37,285 nt of DNA from the NCBI GenBank assembly GCA_002684495.1, contig NYVG01000002.1, positions 400,123 to 437,407 on the forward strand, read 5' to 3'. This stretch comes from Gammaproteobacteria bacterium (GTDB taxonomy: Bacteria; Pseudomonadota; Gammaproteobacteria; Pseudomonadales; Azotimanducaceae). Both the position numbers and the translations under genes were made by a program. Below are positions 9,881 to 17,035 of the stretch, one piece after another (within the stretch, counting starts at the first letter, position 1; each line of letters starts with the position of its first letter). A model generated the notes under the pieces. It did not search any database. It was not told the origin of the DNA and saw only the letters and a program-made list of their open reading frames with translations.

Positions 9881-11222
9881 ATAGCCGCGTTAAATCGTTA
9901 AATGTGACCAGCACGAACATTATTCCCACCAGCAATAGTCCCAGCTGCGCCGCGCCCTGCTGCAAACCATCGGAGACTGGAGAACCCTTTATCGCTTCGA
10001 TCACGATAAATACCACCTGACCACCATCTAATAATGGCACGGGGAGTAGATTCAAAACACCCAATGAAATACTCATAAGCGCCATAACACCAAAAAACAT
10101 CTGCCAGCTGGTTTTCACCGTATCCCCGGCGATCTGCGCAATACCTACCGGACCGACCAGGTTTTGCACGGATAGGAGGCCGACAATCATCTTTTTCAGC
10201 ATGCTCAGCGTCATTACCGTCTTGTCGACGGTCTCGACGCAGCCCTTCCAAAACGCCTGCAGGGGTGTAAATCGCACCTCAATAACATCCGGGCTAACAC
10301 CGAGAAAACCGATGGTCTCACCCGCTGCAGTCGTGCGCGCTTCGGGGGTCACTGACAATTGCAGCACCTGTCCCGTACGCACAACAGATACTATCAGAGG
10401 AGTCCGTGGATGCTCGACAATTTCGTCAACCCATTGTCGCCAACTAACAATCTCACGATCATTGACCCCCACCACCCAGTCTTTAGCTCGCAGGCCTGCA
10501 CGACTGGCGGGAGAACCTTCTACGACCTCGCCAACAACACTCAACAACGCCGGCTGCAGACCCAGAGACCCCAGCACATCAGGCTGGACCTCGCCTTGCA
10601 ACCAGGTATTGATTGGCACTTGCAGCGTTTGCTCACGGCCGCTGCGCAGATTTTGCACCTCCAACGCAATGGTACCGCTCTCCCCTAGACGATCACTAAG
10701 GGCCATAAGCACGCTTTGCCAGCCGGCAATTTCCCGGCCGTCAACCCGCAAAACCTGTGCCGGCGCGTCGAGCCCTGCCAAGGCAAGGTGCGTATCCGCT
10801 TTCGGGGCTTGGGTGGTTGGCGCATATTCCGTAGTGCCTGCAACAAAGAGCAAGGCATAGACTACTGCTGCCAGCGCAAAATTTGCCAGCGGCCCGGCAA
10901 CGGCAATCGCGATTTTCCACCATGCTGACAAACTCGAATGTGCCACAGCATCAGCTGGGACCGCAGCCATACCTTCCAGGCTCGCCAAGTCATCACGGGT
11001 ATCGTACATGCGCACATAGCCACCAAGGGGGATCATTGAGAGCATGAAAGTGGTGCCGTTCTTATCAACCCGACTAAGCAATGCCTTACCGAAACCAACT
11101 GAAAAACTAAGAACGTGCACGCCTGCAAGGCGCGCCACAATGAAGTGGCCAAACTCATGAACTACAACCAGCACGCCTAGCAGACCCGCGAACGCCAGTG
11201 GATATAATAACCAGTCCATCAT
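9873..11222 (-). CDS. rseP: site-2 zinc metalloprotease RseP
   Basis: RseP is an inner-membrane intramembrane protease that cleaves RseA to release sigma-E and removes remnant signal peptides. The zinc site is HEFGH (H22, E23, H26) in the first membrane segment, with the third ligand in LLDGG (D399) near the C-terminus. Two PDZ domains lie between, around residues 100-290. The protein is about 449 aa (E. coli 450). I chose the ATG at 11222 because its ATGA overlaps the cdsA stop; an in-frame ATG at 11237 would add five residues. cdsA directly precedes it, with no dxr between, unlike in E. coli and Pseudomonas. Confidence 0.96.
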   Translation of the reverse strand: MMDWLLYPLAFAGLLGVLVVVHEFGHFIVARLAGVHVLSFSVGFGKALLSRVDKNGTTFMLSMIPLGGYVRMYDTRDDLASLEGMAAVPADAVAHSSLSAWWKIAIAVAGPLANFALAAVVYALLFVAGTTEYAPTTQAPKADTHLALAGLDAPAQVLRVDGREIAGWQSVLMALSDRLGESGTIALEVQNLRSGREQTLQVPINTWLQGEVQPDVLGSLGLQPALLSVVGEVVEGSPASRAGLRAKDWVVGVNDREIVSWRQWVDEIVEHPRTPLIVSVVRTGQVLQLSVTPEARTTAAGETIGFLGVSPDVIEVRFTPLQAFWKGCVETVDKTVMTLSMLKKMIVGLLSVQNLVGPVGIAQIAGDTVKTSWQMFFGVMALMSISLGVLNLLPVPLLDGGQVVFIVIEAIKGSPVSDGLQQGAAQLGLLLVGIMFVLVTFNDLTRLFG

Positions 11223-12010
11223 GCTAAAAGCGCCCATGCCAGCAGCGGTGCAACGGCGATGATCGAGTCGATGCGATCGAGCACACCTCCATGTCCAGGC
11301 AGCAGTCCGCCAGAATCTTTAAGCCCCGTTGCGCGCTTTAACAGGCTCTCAAACAAGTCACCGAATATCGCCATTACGATTAATCCAAACGTTAGGATCG
11401 CGGCATTGAATATCGACCAGCTACTGAATACAAACAGACCAGCGAGACAAATACTCGACGCCAATATCATTCCACCAAAAGCGCCCTCCCAAGTTTTCCC
11501 CGGGCTCAGCGCAGGCGCAAGTTTACGGCGCCCAAATCTGCGACCACTGAAAAAAGCTCCGACATCTGTGGCTGTGGTGAGCACTAACAGCCACATTAAC
11601 CAGTAGTCACCGTCTGGCATTTGGCGAATGGTCACCAAACCACTCCAGGCTCCCACCATAAGCAGCTGACCAACAAGCCCAATTAGCCATGAGCGCGTGT
11701 ACAGACTACGGCCTTTAGGATAAGCCAGAACCAAGATTAGAACCCCGAGCCAAATGACTCCAACGACTCGGACTAGCTCCTCAGCAAGCCACTGGTTTGC
11801 AAAAACAACGCAGATCAGAAACGCATAAATACTAACGTAGCCAATACGTTTCGCCCTAGTCGGAGCGTGCAAAAAACCAGACCATTCATAAACACCAGCA
11901 CCGGCGGCAATCCCAAACATCGCGGCAAAGCCCCAGACCGGCAACAAAAAGATCACTGCCAGAGCGAAAGCTGCCAGACACAATGCCGTGATCACTCTTC
12001 GCAGCAACAT
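11219..12010 (-). CDS. cdsA: phosphatidate cytidylyltransferase
   Basis: CdsA makes CDP-diacylglycerol from phosphatidic acid and CTP, the branch point to all phospholipids. The protein is an integral inner-membrane protein of 263 aa with several hydrophobic segments across its length. The family signature is complete at about residues 222-248: SLLKR, then KDSG, then PGHGGVLDRID. PGKTWEG is also present. The ATG at 12010 has GGAG five bases upstream; a GTG one codon earlier is less well spaced. It sits 8 bases after uppS and overlaps the rseP start by 4 bases, so the canonical dxr position is closed. Confidence 0.96.
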   Translation of the reverse strand: MLLRRVITALCLAAFALAVIFLLPVWGFAAMFGIAAGAGVYEWSGFLHAPTRAKRIGYVSIYAFLICVVFANQWLAEELVRVVGVIWLGVLILVLAYPKGRSLYTRSWLIGLVGQLLMVGAWSGLVTIRQMPDGDYWLMWLLVLTTATDVGAFFSGRRFGRRKLAPALSPGKTWEGAFGGMILASSICLAGLFVFSSWSIFNAAILTFGLIVMAIFGDLFESLLKRATGLKDSGGLLPGHGGVLDRIDSIIAVAPLLAWALLA

Positions 12011-12018
12011 CACGACTC

Positions 12019-12777
12019 CTATGGACGACGCCCAAAGCGGCGTAGGCGCGCAGAAAAGGTATCCACAGCCCGACGTAGGTGACCGCCGTCAAATTCCGGC
12101 CAAAACGCCTCAGTAAAATACAACTCAGTGTAAGCAATATCCCAGAGCAGAAAGTTGCTGACTCGAAAGTCGCCGCCGGTACGGATAAGCAAGTCGGGTT
12201 CAGGCAAATCGCCCAAGGACATATGCTGGTGCAGCATACTTTCATCAATGTCGGCTGAAGCGATTTCGCCACTTTGCACTTGCGCCGCCAGCTTTTTCGC
12301 AGCCTCAACGATATCCCAGCGCCCACCATAATTTACTGCAACGTTGAGATTGAGCCGTAGGTTGTGCTGAGTAAGCGCCTCACATTCGTCCATCATGGCG
12401 GCAATGTCCGGGGCGAACCGGCTGCGATCGCCGATAATGCGCAGCTTTACGCCTTGGGCATGCAGATCCTCCAAATCAGTACGCATGACATAGCGCATAA
12501 GATCCATAAGCATGCTGACCTCGCCCTCTGGGCGGTACCAATTTTCGGTACTGAAGGCGAACAGAGTTAGGCTTTCGATACCTAACTCGACACAGGCCTC
12601 GCTAATAACCCGCACACCCTTGGCCCCCGCTCTATGCCCCGCCGCTCCGGGCAGATGGCGTTTTTTGGCCCACCGATGGTTGCCGTCCATGATAATGCCC
12701 ACATGCTTGGGCACAGTCTCGGCACCATCAGCAATAACGATGTCTTGTTGGGTTTGGGCTGTTGTTTCGGGGGTCAT
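12019..12777 (-). CDS. uppS: undecaprenyl diphosphate synthase (cis-prenyltransferase)
   Basis: UppS adds eight isopentenyl units in cis to farnesyl-PP, giving the C55 lipid carrier for peptidoglycan and O-antigen. The protein is 252 aa (E. coli 253). The catalytic aspartate is D31 in IIMDGNHRWAK. Further signatures are GHRAG, LFAFSTENWYRP, NYGGRWDI and LIRTGGDFRVSNFLLWD. The substrate isopentenyl-PP comes from a pathway not encoded here, which is notable because dxr is missing from its usual neighbouring position. ATG start; frr ends 16 bases upstream. Confidence 0.97.
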   Translation of the reverse strand: MTPETTAQTQQDIVIADGAETVPKHVGIIMDGNHRWAKKRHLPGAAGHRAGAKGVRVISEACVELGIESLTLFAFSTENWYRPEGEVSMLMDLMRYVMRTDLEDLHAQGVKLRIIGDRSRFAPDIAAMMDECEALTQHNLRLNLNVAVNYGGRWDIVEAAKKLAAQVQSGEIASADIDESMLHQHMSLGDLPEPDLLIRTGGDFRVSNFLLWDIAYTELYFTEAFWPEFDGGHLRRAVDTFSARLRRFGRRP

Positions 12778-12793
12778 GACCGAGGTCGCGGAT

Positions 12794-13360
12794 TTAGATT
12801 TCCATTAACTCGGCTTCTTTAGCCGCCAGCGCTTTATCGACGTCACCAACGTGCTGGTCTGTCAGCCCTTGAGCACGCTCTTCGCCCCGGCGCGCGTCGT
12901 CCTCTGCCGCCATTTTTTCTTTCACCAGATCACGAATATCTGCAATCGCATCGCGTCTAATGTTACGAATGGATACTCTGCTTGTTTCCGCCTCGGCTCG
13001 GGCCTGTTTGGCAAGGTCGCGCCTATTTTCCTCGGTTAACGGCGGTAACGGCACACGCACTACATCACCACTGCCAATCGGTGTGATACCGAGGTCACTG
13101 CGTAAAATAGCTTTCTCGATTTCCGGCAACAGCGGTTTTTCCCATGGTGATAACACCAGGGTTCGCGCATCTTCTACCGAGATCGACGCAACCTGGTTAA
13201 GCGGCGTTGGCGCACCGTAGTAATCTACCGTAATGCCGTCTAATAGCGCCGGATTTGCCCGTCCCGTGCGGATTTTCGCGAAAGCGCCTTGCAGGGCATC
13301 AAGGGTTTTACCCATACGCTCTTTGGCATCATCAAGAATTTCGTCGATCATGGTCTTCAT
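12794..13360 (-). CDS. frr: ribosome recycling factor
   Basis: RRF works with EF-G to split the post-termination ribosome. The protein is 188 aa (E. coli 185), all helix plus the small insert domain. KIRTGRANPALLDG and YYGAPTPLNQVASI are near-invariant family signatures, and the C-terminal helix is strongly charged. Two in-frame ATGs exist. The one at 13360 is used here; the one at 13351 gives the usual MI-D-E start and aligns better with E. coli. A 92-base gap separates it from pyrH. Confidence 0.97.
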   Translation of the reverse strand: MKTMIDEILDDAKERMGKTLDALQGAFAKIRTGRANPALLDGITVDYYGAPTPLNQVASISVEDARTLVLSPWEKPLLPEIEKAILRSDLGITPIGSGDVVRVPLPPLTEENRRDLAKQARAEAETSRVSIRNIRRDAIADIRDLVKEKMAAEDDARRGEERAQGLTDQHVGDVDKALAAKEAELMEI

Positions 13361-13452
13361 TCCAGAGTGTTGTGCACGCCAATCCGCTGTGCATGCAGCG
13401 CATTATGCGCCAAAACCTTGTTTACGCCAGTAGCTCGGGCGAACCTTATGCG
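13361..13452 (-). other. pyrH-frr intergenic spacer
   Basis: This 92-base gap is one of the longest inside the superoperon. It holds a perfect inverted repeat, GCGCAT-T-ATGCGC, at 13398-13410. The loop is a single base, so it is a poor hairpin and there is no T-run. I see no convincing sigma-70 boxes. It may carry an internal promoter or processing site for frr, but the sequence does not settle this. Confidence 0.3.
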
Positions 13453-14169
13453 CTAACCAACCGCCTCTACATCATCGACCCGTGTCCCTAACTGCTCTCC
13501 CGCCGCTAAGCGGGTCAGAGTTCTGGAATCAGAGGCATCGAACACAATTAACGGCAGCGCATTTTCTTTACACAATACAATGGCAGTTAAATCCATCACT
13601 GCCAGTTCCTGCTCGAGTACCTGCTGATAGGTAATATGCTGAAAACGCTCGGCCGTCGGATCCTTTTTGGGATCGGCGGAATAAACCCCGTCAACGTTAG
13701 TGGCCTTAAGAATAGCGTCCACGCCTAGCTCGACCGCGCGTAAACACGCCGCCGTATCGGTAGTAAAAAAGGGATTGCCGGTACCGCCGGTGAGAATTAC
13801 CACCTCGCCGCTATCCATGGCAGCCTGAGCTGTATCTCGCTGGTAGCCCTCTACCATTCCCGACATAGCAACGGCACTAAACAAACGGCTGGCAATGCCA
13901 CGGCGTCGCAAAAAATCGTTTAATGCCAAGCCGTTCATTATGGTCGCCAGCATCCCCATGCGGTCACCGACCACTCTATCCATTCCCGCTTGCGCCAGAT
14001 GCGCGCCGCGGAACAGGTTACCCCCGCCAAGCACCACGGCCAAATGAATGCCCTCGCGGACCGCTGCTTCAATCTCATCACAGTAATGCTTCAGGATCTG
14101 GGGTTCGATCCCATTGCCGGCATCGCCGCCAAGCGCTTCACCGCTGAGTTTGAGCAGGTAACGAGTCAA
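13453..14169 (-). CDS. pyrH: UMP kinase
   Basis: PyrH phosphorylates UMP to UDP using ATP and is a hexameric amino-acid-kinase-fold enzyme regulated in the family by GTP and UTP. The protein is 238 aa. Motifs in order are LLKLSGEALGG, GGGNLFRG, VGDRMGMLAT, GGTGNPFFTTDTA and NVDGVY. The start is TTG at 14169, one base after the tsf stop. No upstream ATG, GTG or TTG exists before an in-frame TAG, and starting later would cut the KLSGE motif, so TTG is nearly forced. The N-terminus is correspondingly short. Confidence 0.96.
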   Translation of the reverse strand: MTRYLLKLSGEALGGDAGNGIEPQILKHYCDEIEAAVREGIHLAVVLGGGNLFRGAHLAQAGMDRVVGDRMGMLATIMNGLALNDFLRRRGIASRLFSAVAMSGMVEGYQRDTAQAAMDSGEVVILTGGTGNPFFTTDTAACLRAVELGVDAILKATNVDGVYSADPKKDPTAERFQHITYQQVLEQELAVMDLTAIVLCKENALPLIVFDASDSRTLTRLAAGEQLGTRVDDVEAVG

Positions 14170-14170
14170 A

Positions 14171-15040
14171 CTAGTCGTTACCAGCTACCTGAGCAGCAAC
14201 TTCGGCAGCAAAGTCTGTTTCCTCAACCTCGATACCCTCGCCTACCTCATAGCGGACGAAAGACAGAACTTCCGTACCTGCATCAGCGACCAGCTTACCG
14301 ACCTTGGTGTCCCCATCTTTAACGAAGGGTTGGTCTAACAAACTTACTTCCGATAGGAATTTCTTAACCCGCCCCTCAACCATCTTGACGACGATCTCTT
14401 CAGGCTTGCCACTCTCCGCTGCCTGAGACGCAAAAATTTCACGCTCTTTCGCTAACACATCGGGCGCCACATCTTCACTGCGCACAACCATAGGATTGAT
14501 AGCAACGACATGCATTGCGATGTCCCGACCCAATTCGGCATTCGCCTGGCCTAGATTTACCAGCGCGCCGCGACGTTGGTCGCCATGCATATACTCGCTT
14601 ATGCCGCCGGCTGCAGATTCCACCACTTGGCCACGACGAATGGTGATGTTTTCACCAATCTCTTGCACCAATGTTTCGCGCTCGGCGTTCAAAGCGCCCG
14701 CTGCGAGCGCCGTCAAATCACCATCCGCCGACTCGAAAAGTTGCTCGGTTACTTTCGCCACAAAGGCGATGAACTTTTCGTTTTTTGCGGCAAAGTCGGT
14801 CTCAATATTGATTTCAACGATGGCACCTCGAGTTCCGTCTGCAGCTACGTGCATACCCAAAAGACCATTAGCGGTAGTGCGACCGGCTTTTTTCGCAGCC
14901 TTAAGTGCACTTTTCTTGCGCAGCTCTTCAATAGCTTTTTCCATGTCGCCGTCCGCCTCAGTCAGCGCACGTTTGCAATCCATCATTCCAAGGCCAGTGC
15001 GCTCTCTCAGTTCTTTGACCATTGCTGCAGAAATTGCCAT
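14171..15040 (-). CDS. tsf: elongation factor Ts
   Basis: EF-Ts is the nucleotide exchange factor for EF-Tu. The protein is 289 aa (E. coli 283). The N-terminal UBA-like domain carries ELRERTGLGMMDCKRAL. The core motif that inserts into EF-Tu reads TDFAAKN; the family more often has V in place of the first A. A strong ribosome site (AAGGAGTAAGAA) precedes the ATG. It follows rpsB by three bases and is translated from the same message, as in nearly all bacteria. Confidence 0.97.
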   Translation of the reverse strand: MAISAAMVKELRERTGLGMMDCKRALTEADGDMEKAIEELRKKSALKAAKKAGRTTANGLLGMHVAADGTRGAIVEINIETDFAAKNEKFIAFVAKVTEQLFESADGDLTALAAGALNAERETLVQEIGENITIRRGQVVESAAGGISEYMHGDQRRGALVNLGQANAELGRDIAMHVVAINPMVVRSEDVAPDVLAKEREIFASQAAESGKPEEIVVKMVEGRVKKFLSEVSLLDQPFVKDGDTKVGKLVADAGTEVLSFVRYEVGEGIEVEETDFAAEVAAQVAGND

Positions 15041-15043
15041 TTC

Positions 15044-15910
15044 TTACTCCTTGTCTGCGTCTGCTGCGGCGGCAGCCTGCTCTGCGGCTTCCTGCGCGGC
15101 TTTTTCCTCGTCTTCTGCGGCGAAGGTTTGATTAACACTGGCGGCAACGGCTTCAGATATTTCAGCCACCGGAGGCGCCACTTCGCTTTCATCAACCTCT
15201 ACAAATTCGTCTGCACTGACCGTCACTTGAGCGTTGGCCTTACCCTCTGCAATGCTATCGGCTACCGCTGATACATACAGCCGGATCGCTCGAATGGCGT
15301 CGTCATTGCCTGGGATAACATAATCAACCCCTGCCGGATCACTATTGGTATCAACAATTCCGAATACAGGTATGCCTAATTTATTGGCTTCAGCCACAGC
15401 GATACGCTCGTGCTGAACGTCAACAACAAATAATGCATCTGGCAGACCACCCATCTCCTTGATGCCGCCCAGACTGCTGTGCAGCTTGTTCATCATGCGA
15501 GTACGCTGTAGAGCTTCTTTTTTCGACAGCAAATCAAAGGTTCCATCAGACGACTGAGTCTCTAGATCCTGCAGTCGGCGAATGGATTGGCGTATGGTCT
15601 TGTAGTTGGTCAACATGCCACCTAACCACCGCTGGTCGACAAATGGCATACCCACTCGGCTTGCCTGCTCCTGAATAACTTTCGCAGCGGCGCGCTTGGT
15701 GCCAACGAAAAGAATTTTTTGCCCACGTGAGGCCATATTGCGCATTTCGACGAGCGCATCATTGAAAGCCGGTAGGGTTTTTTCAAGATTAACAATGTGA
15801 ATCTTGTTGCGAGCACCAAAGATGAACGGCGCCATCTTGGGATTCCAGAACCGCGTCTGATGGCCGAAATGCACACCAGCCGCAAGCATATCGCGCATGC
15901 TTACACTCAT
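15044..15910 (-). CDS. rpsB: 30S ribosomal protein S2 with an acidic, alanine-rich tail
   Basis: S2 binds the 30S head-body junction and is needed for S1 assembly. The core (residues 1 to about 224) is typical, with [47 protein letters not shown] and [12 protein letters not shown]. The protein is 288 aa against 241 in E. coli. The extra length is a tail from about residue 225 made mainly of A, E and D, ending in an alanine run and DADKE. The ATG has GGAGAG upstream. It heads the superoperon and lies divergent from map. A long leader suits the known autogenous control by S2, though this is inferred. Confidence 0.97.
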   Translation of the reverse strand: MSVSMRDMLAAGVHFGHQTRFWNPKMAPFIFGARNKIHIVNLEKTLPAFNDALVEMRNMASRGQKILFVGTKRAAAKVIQEQASRVGMPFVDQRWLGGMLTNYKTIRQSIRRLQDLETQSSDGTFDLLSKKEALQRTRMMNKLHSSLGGIKEMGGLPDALFVVDVQHERIAVAEANKLGIPVFGIVDTNSDPAGVDYVIPGNDDAIRAIRLYVSAVADSIAEGKANAQVTVSADEFVEVDESEVAPPVAEISEAVAASVNQTFAAEDEEKAAQEAAEQAAAAADADKE

Positions 15911-16017
15911 AACTTCTCTCTCCGGGTTGGTTTATTGCTCGATTTCCCAAACTCTAACCCGCGACCGAAGCCTCAAGCACCCGTGAGTCTGTGACGAAAC
16001 CAGCAATGTTGTTTACC

Positions 16018-16030
16018 CTCGCTTGGCGAG
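16018..16030 (-). other. hairpin in the presumed rpsB leader
   Basis: Perfect five-base inverted repeat with a three-base loop, about 110 bases upstream of the rpsB start codon. It has no adjacent T-run, so it is not a classical terminator. It could be part of the S2 leader fold, but a covariance search would be needed. Confidence 0.35.
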
Positions 16031-16200
16031 CGCTCGTTTTGCCGCAGCGTTAGGTTTTTCTTGCCCTCTCTCCCCACAGCAATGTGCTGCGTAAATCCTT
16101 GGCGCCAATGACCATGGTGCTGCTTTTCCATCTTATTTGTATTCCATGACCATGCAATCGACACCGAAACGGCTAATGTCATGGACTCTGGACGGCGCGC

Positions 16201-16229
16201 TTTATACCATAACCGCTCAGCTATAGAAA
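16201..16229 (-). promoter_or_regulatory. candidate rpsB-tsf promoter
   Basis: On the minus strand TATAAA (16201-16206) lies 17 bases after TTTCTA (16224-16229), followed at once by a GC-rich GCGCGCC. That discriminator type is known from stringently controlled ribosomal promoters. The -35 box matches only three of six consensus bases. If used, the leader would be about 285 nt. Tentative. Confidence 0.35.
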
Positions 16230-16240
16230 TGAGTTTTGAT

Positions 16241-17029
16241 ATGGTGGCACGGATCGACAACGCGACCGATCTGGCAGGCATGCGCAGTGCTGGAAAAAAA
16301 GCGGCGGCAGTACTCGACATGATTGGTCCATATGTACAACCCGGCGTTACAACCGATTACTTAAACCAGCTCTGCCACGACTATATTGTCGATGAGCTGG
16401 CATGCATTCCTGCGCCCCTGAATTACGGTGGAGGTGGGGGCCAGACACCGTTTCCTAAATCTATTTGCACATCGATAAATCACGTCGTCTGCCATGGCAT
16501 TCCGTCGCCGAGCAAAAAACTAAAAAATGGTGACGTCCTTAACATCGACATCACAGTAATCGATGACGGCTATCACGGCGATACCAGCAAAATGTTTTTT
16601 GCCGGCGAAGCCAGCGTTATGGCAAAACGCTTGGCTAAGGTCACCCAGGACTGCCTCTATCGGGGCATAGACGTAGTCCGTCCAGGCGCGCGTCTAGGCG
16701 ACATTGGACACGCTATTCAAAGTTACGCCGAGGCCCAGCGATTCAGCGTCGTACGGGAGTTTTGCGGCCACGGCATTGCCAAAGTCTTCCATGACGAGCC
16801 GCAAATATTGCACTACGGACGGCCCGGGACTGGGCAAGTGTTAGAAGAAGGGATGTGTTTCACTATCGAACCCATGATCAATGCGGGCAAGCGCCATATA
16901 AAGATATTGCCCGATCAGTGGACTGCAGTGACTAAAGATCACAAACTTTCTGCACAGTGGGAACATACCCTTATGGTCACCGCTGAGGGCAGCGAGATCT
17001 TCACCCTGCGCGAAGAAGAGCGGCTGTAG
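16241..17029 (+). CDS. map: type I methionine aminopeptidase
   Basis: Map removes the initiator methionine from nascent proteins. The protein is about 262 aa from the ATG at 16241, chosen because it aligns exactly with Pseudomonas Map. An ATG at 16229 would add four residues, and the same frame stays open back to 16181. The five metal ligands are present in NIDITV, HGDTSK, CGHGI, TIEPM and WEHT. An insertion with five consecutive glycines (about residues 63-67) sits before FPKSICTS, where most gammaproteobacterial enzymes have only K/R-G. It is divergent from rpsB, as is common, and seven bases before glnD. Confidence 0.96.
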   Translation: MVARIDNATDLAGMRSAGKKAAAVLDMIGPYVQPGVTTDYLNQLCHDYIVDELACIPAPLNYGGGGGQTPFPKSICTSINHVVCHGIPSPSKKLKNGDVLNIDITVIDDGYHGDTSKMFFAGEASVMAKRLAKVTQDCLYRGIDVVRPGARLGDIGHAIQSYAEAQRFSVVREFCGHGIAKVFHDEPQILHYGRPGTGQVLEEGMCFTIEPMINAGKRHIKILPDQWTAVTKDHKLSAQWEHTLMVTAEGSEIFTLREEERL

Positions 17030-17035
17030 CACTGC

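Larger units (their letters stand above)
15911..16240. promoter_or_regulatory. divergent rpsB / map control region
   Basis: The only gene-free stretch above 300 bases. On the minus strand it supplies the rpsB leader and promoter, on the plus strand the map promoter. A small hairpin (CTCGC-TTG-GCGAG) lies at 16018-16030 within the presumed rpsB leader. S2 autoregulates through its leader in E. coli, so a structured leader is expected, but I cannot show the S2 site from sequence alone. No plus-strand promoter stands out. An open frame from 16181 continues in frame into map and is most simply 5' leader. Confidence 0.6.

Noticed and set aside
13398-13410. GCGCATTATGCGC inverted repeat as a terminator
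   Set aside because: The one-base loop and absence of a T-run make an intrinsic terminator unlikely.
14496-15271. Long plus-strand frames of over 200 codons opposite tsf and rpsB
   Set aside because: They are mirror frames of highly biased genes. The translated sequences are Ser/Ala or Cys rich without domains.
16108-16154. Two direct copies of ATGACCATG 38 bases apart in the rpsB-map gap
   Set aside because: A nine-base repeat in about 300 bases is not rare by chance, and no known regulator site matches.
16181-16240. Upstream extension of map from 16181
   Set aside because: The first 20 codons have no counterpart in Map proteins, and the ATG at 16241 aligns exactly with the family start.
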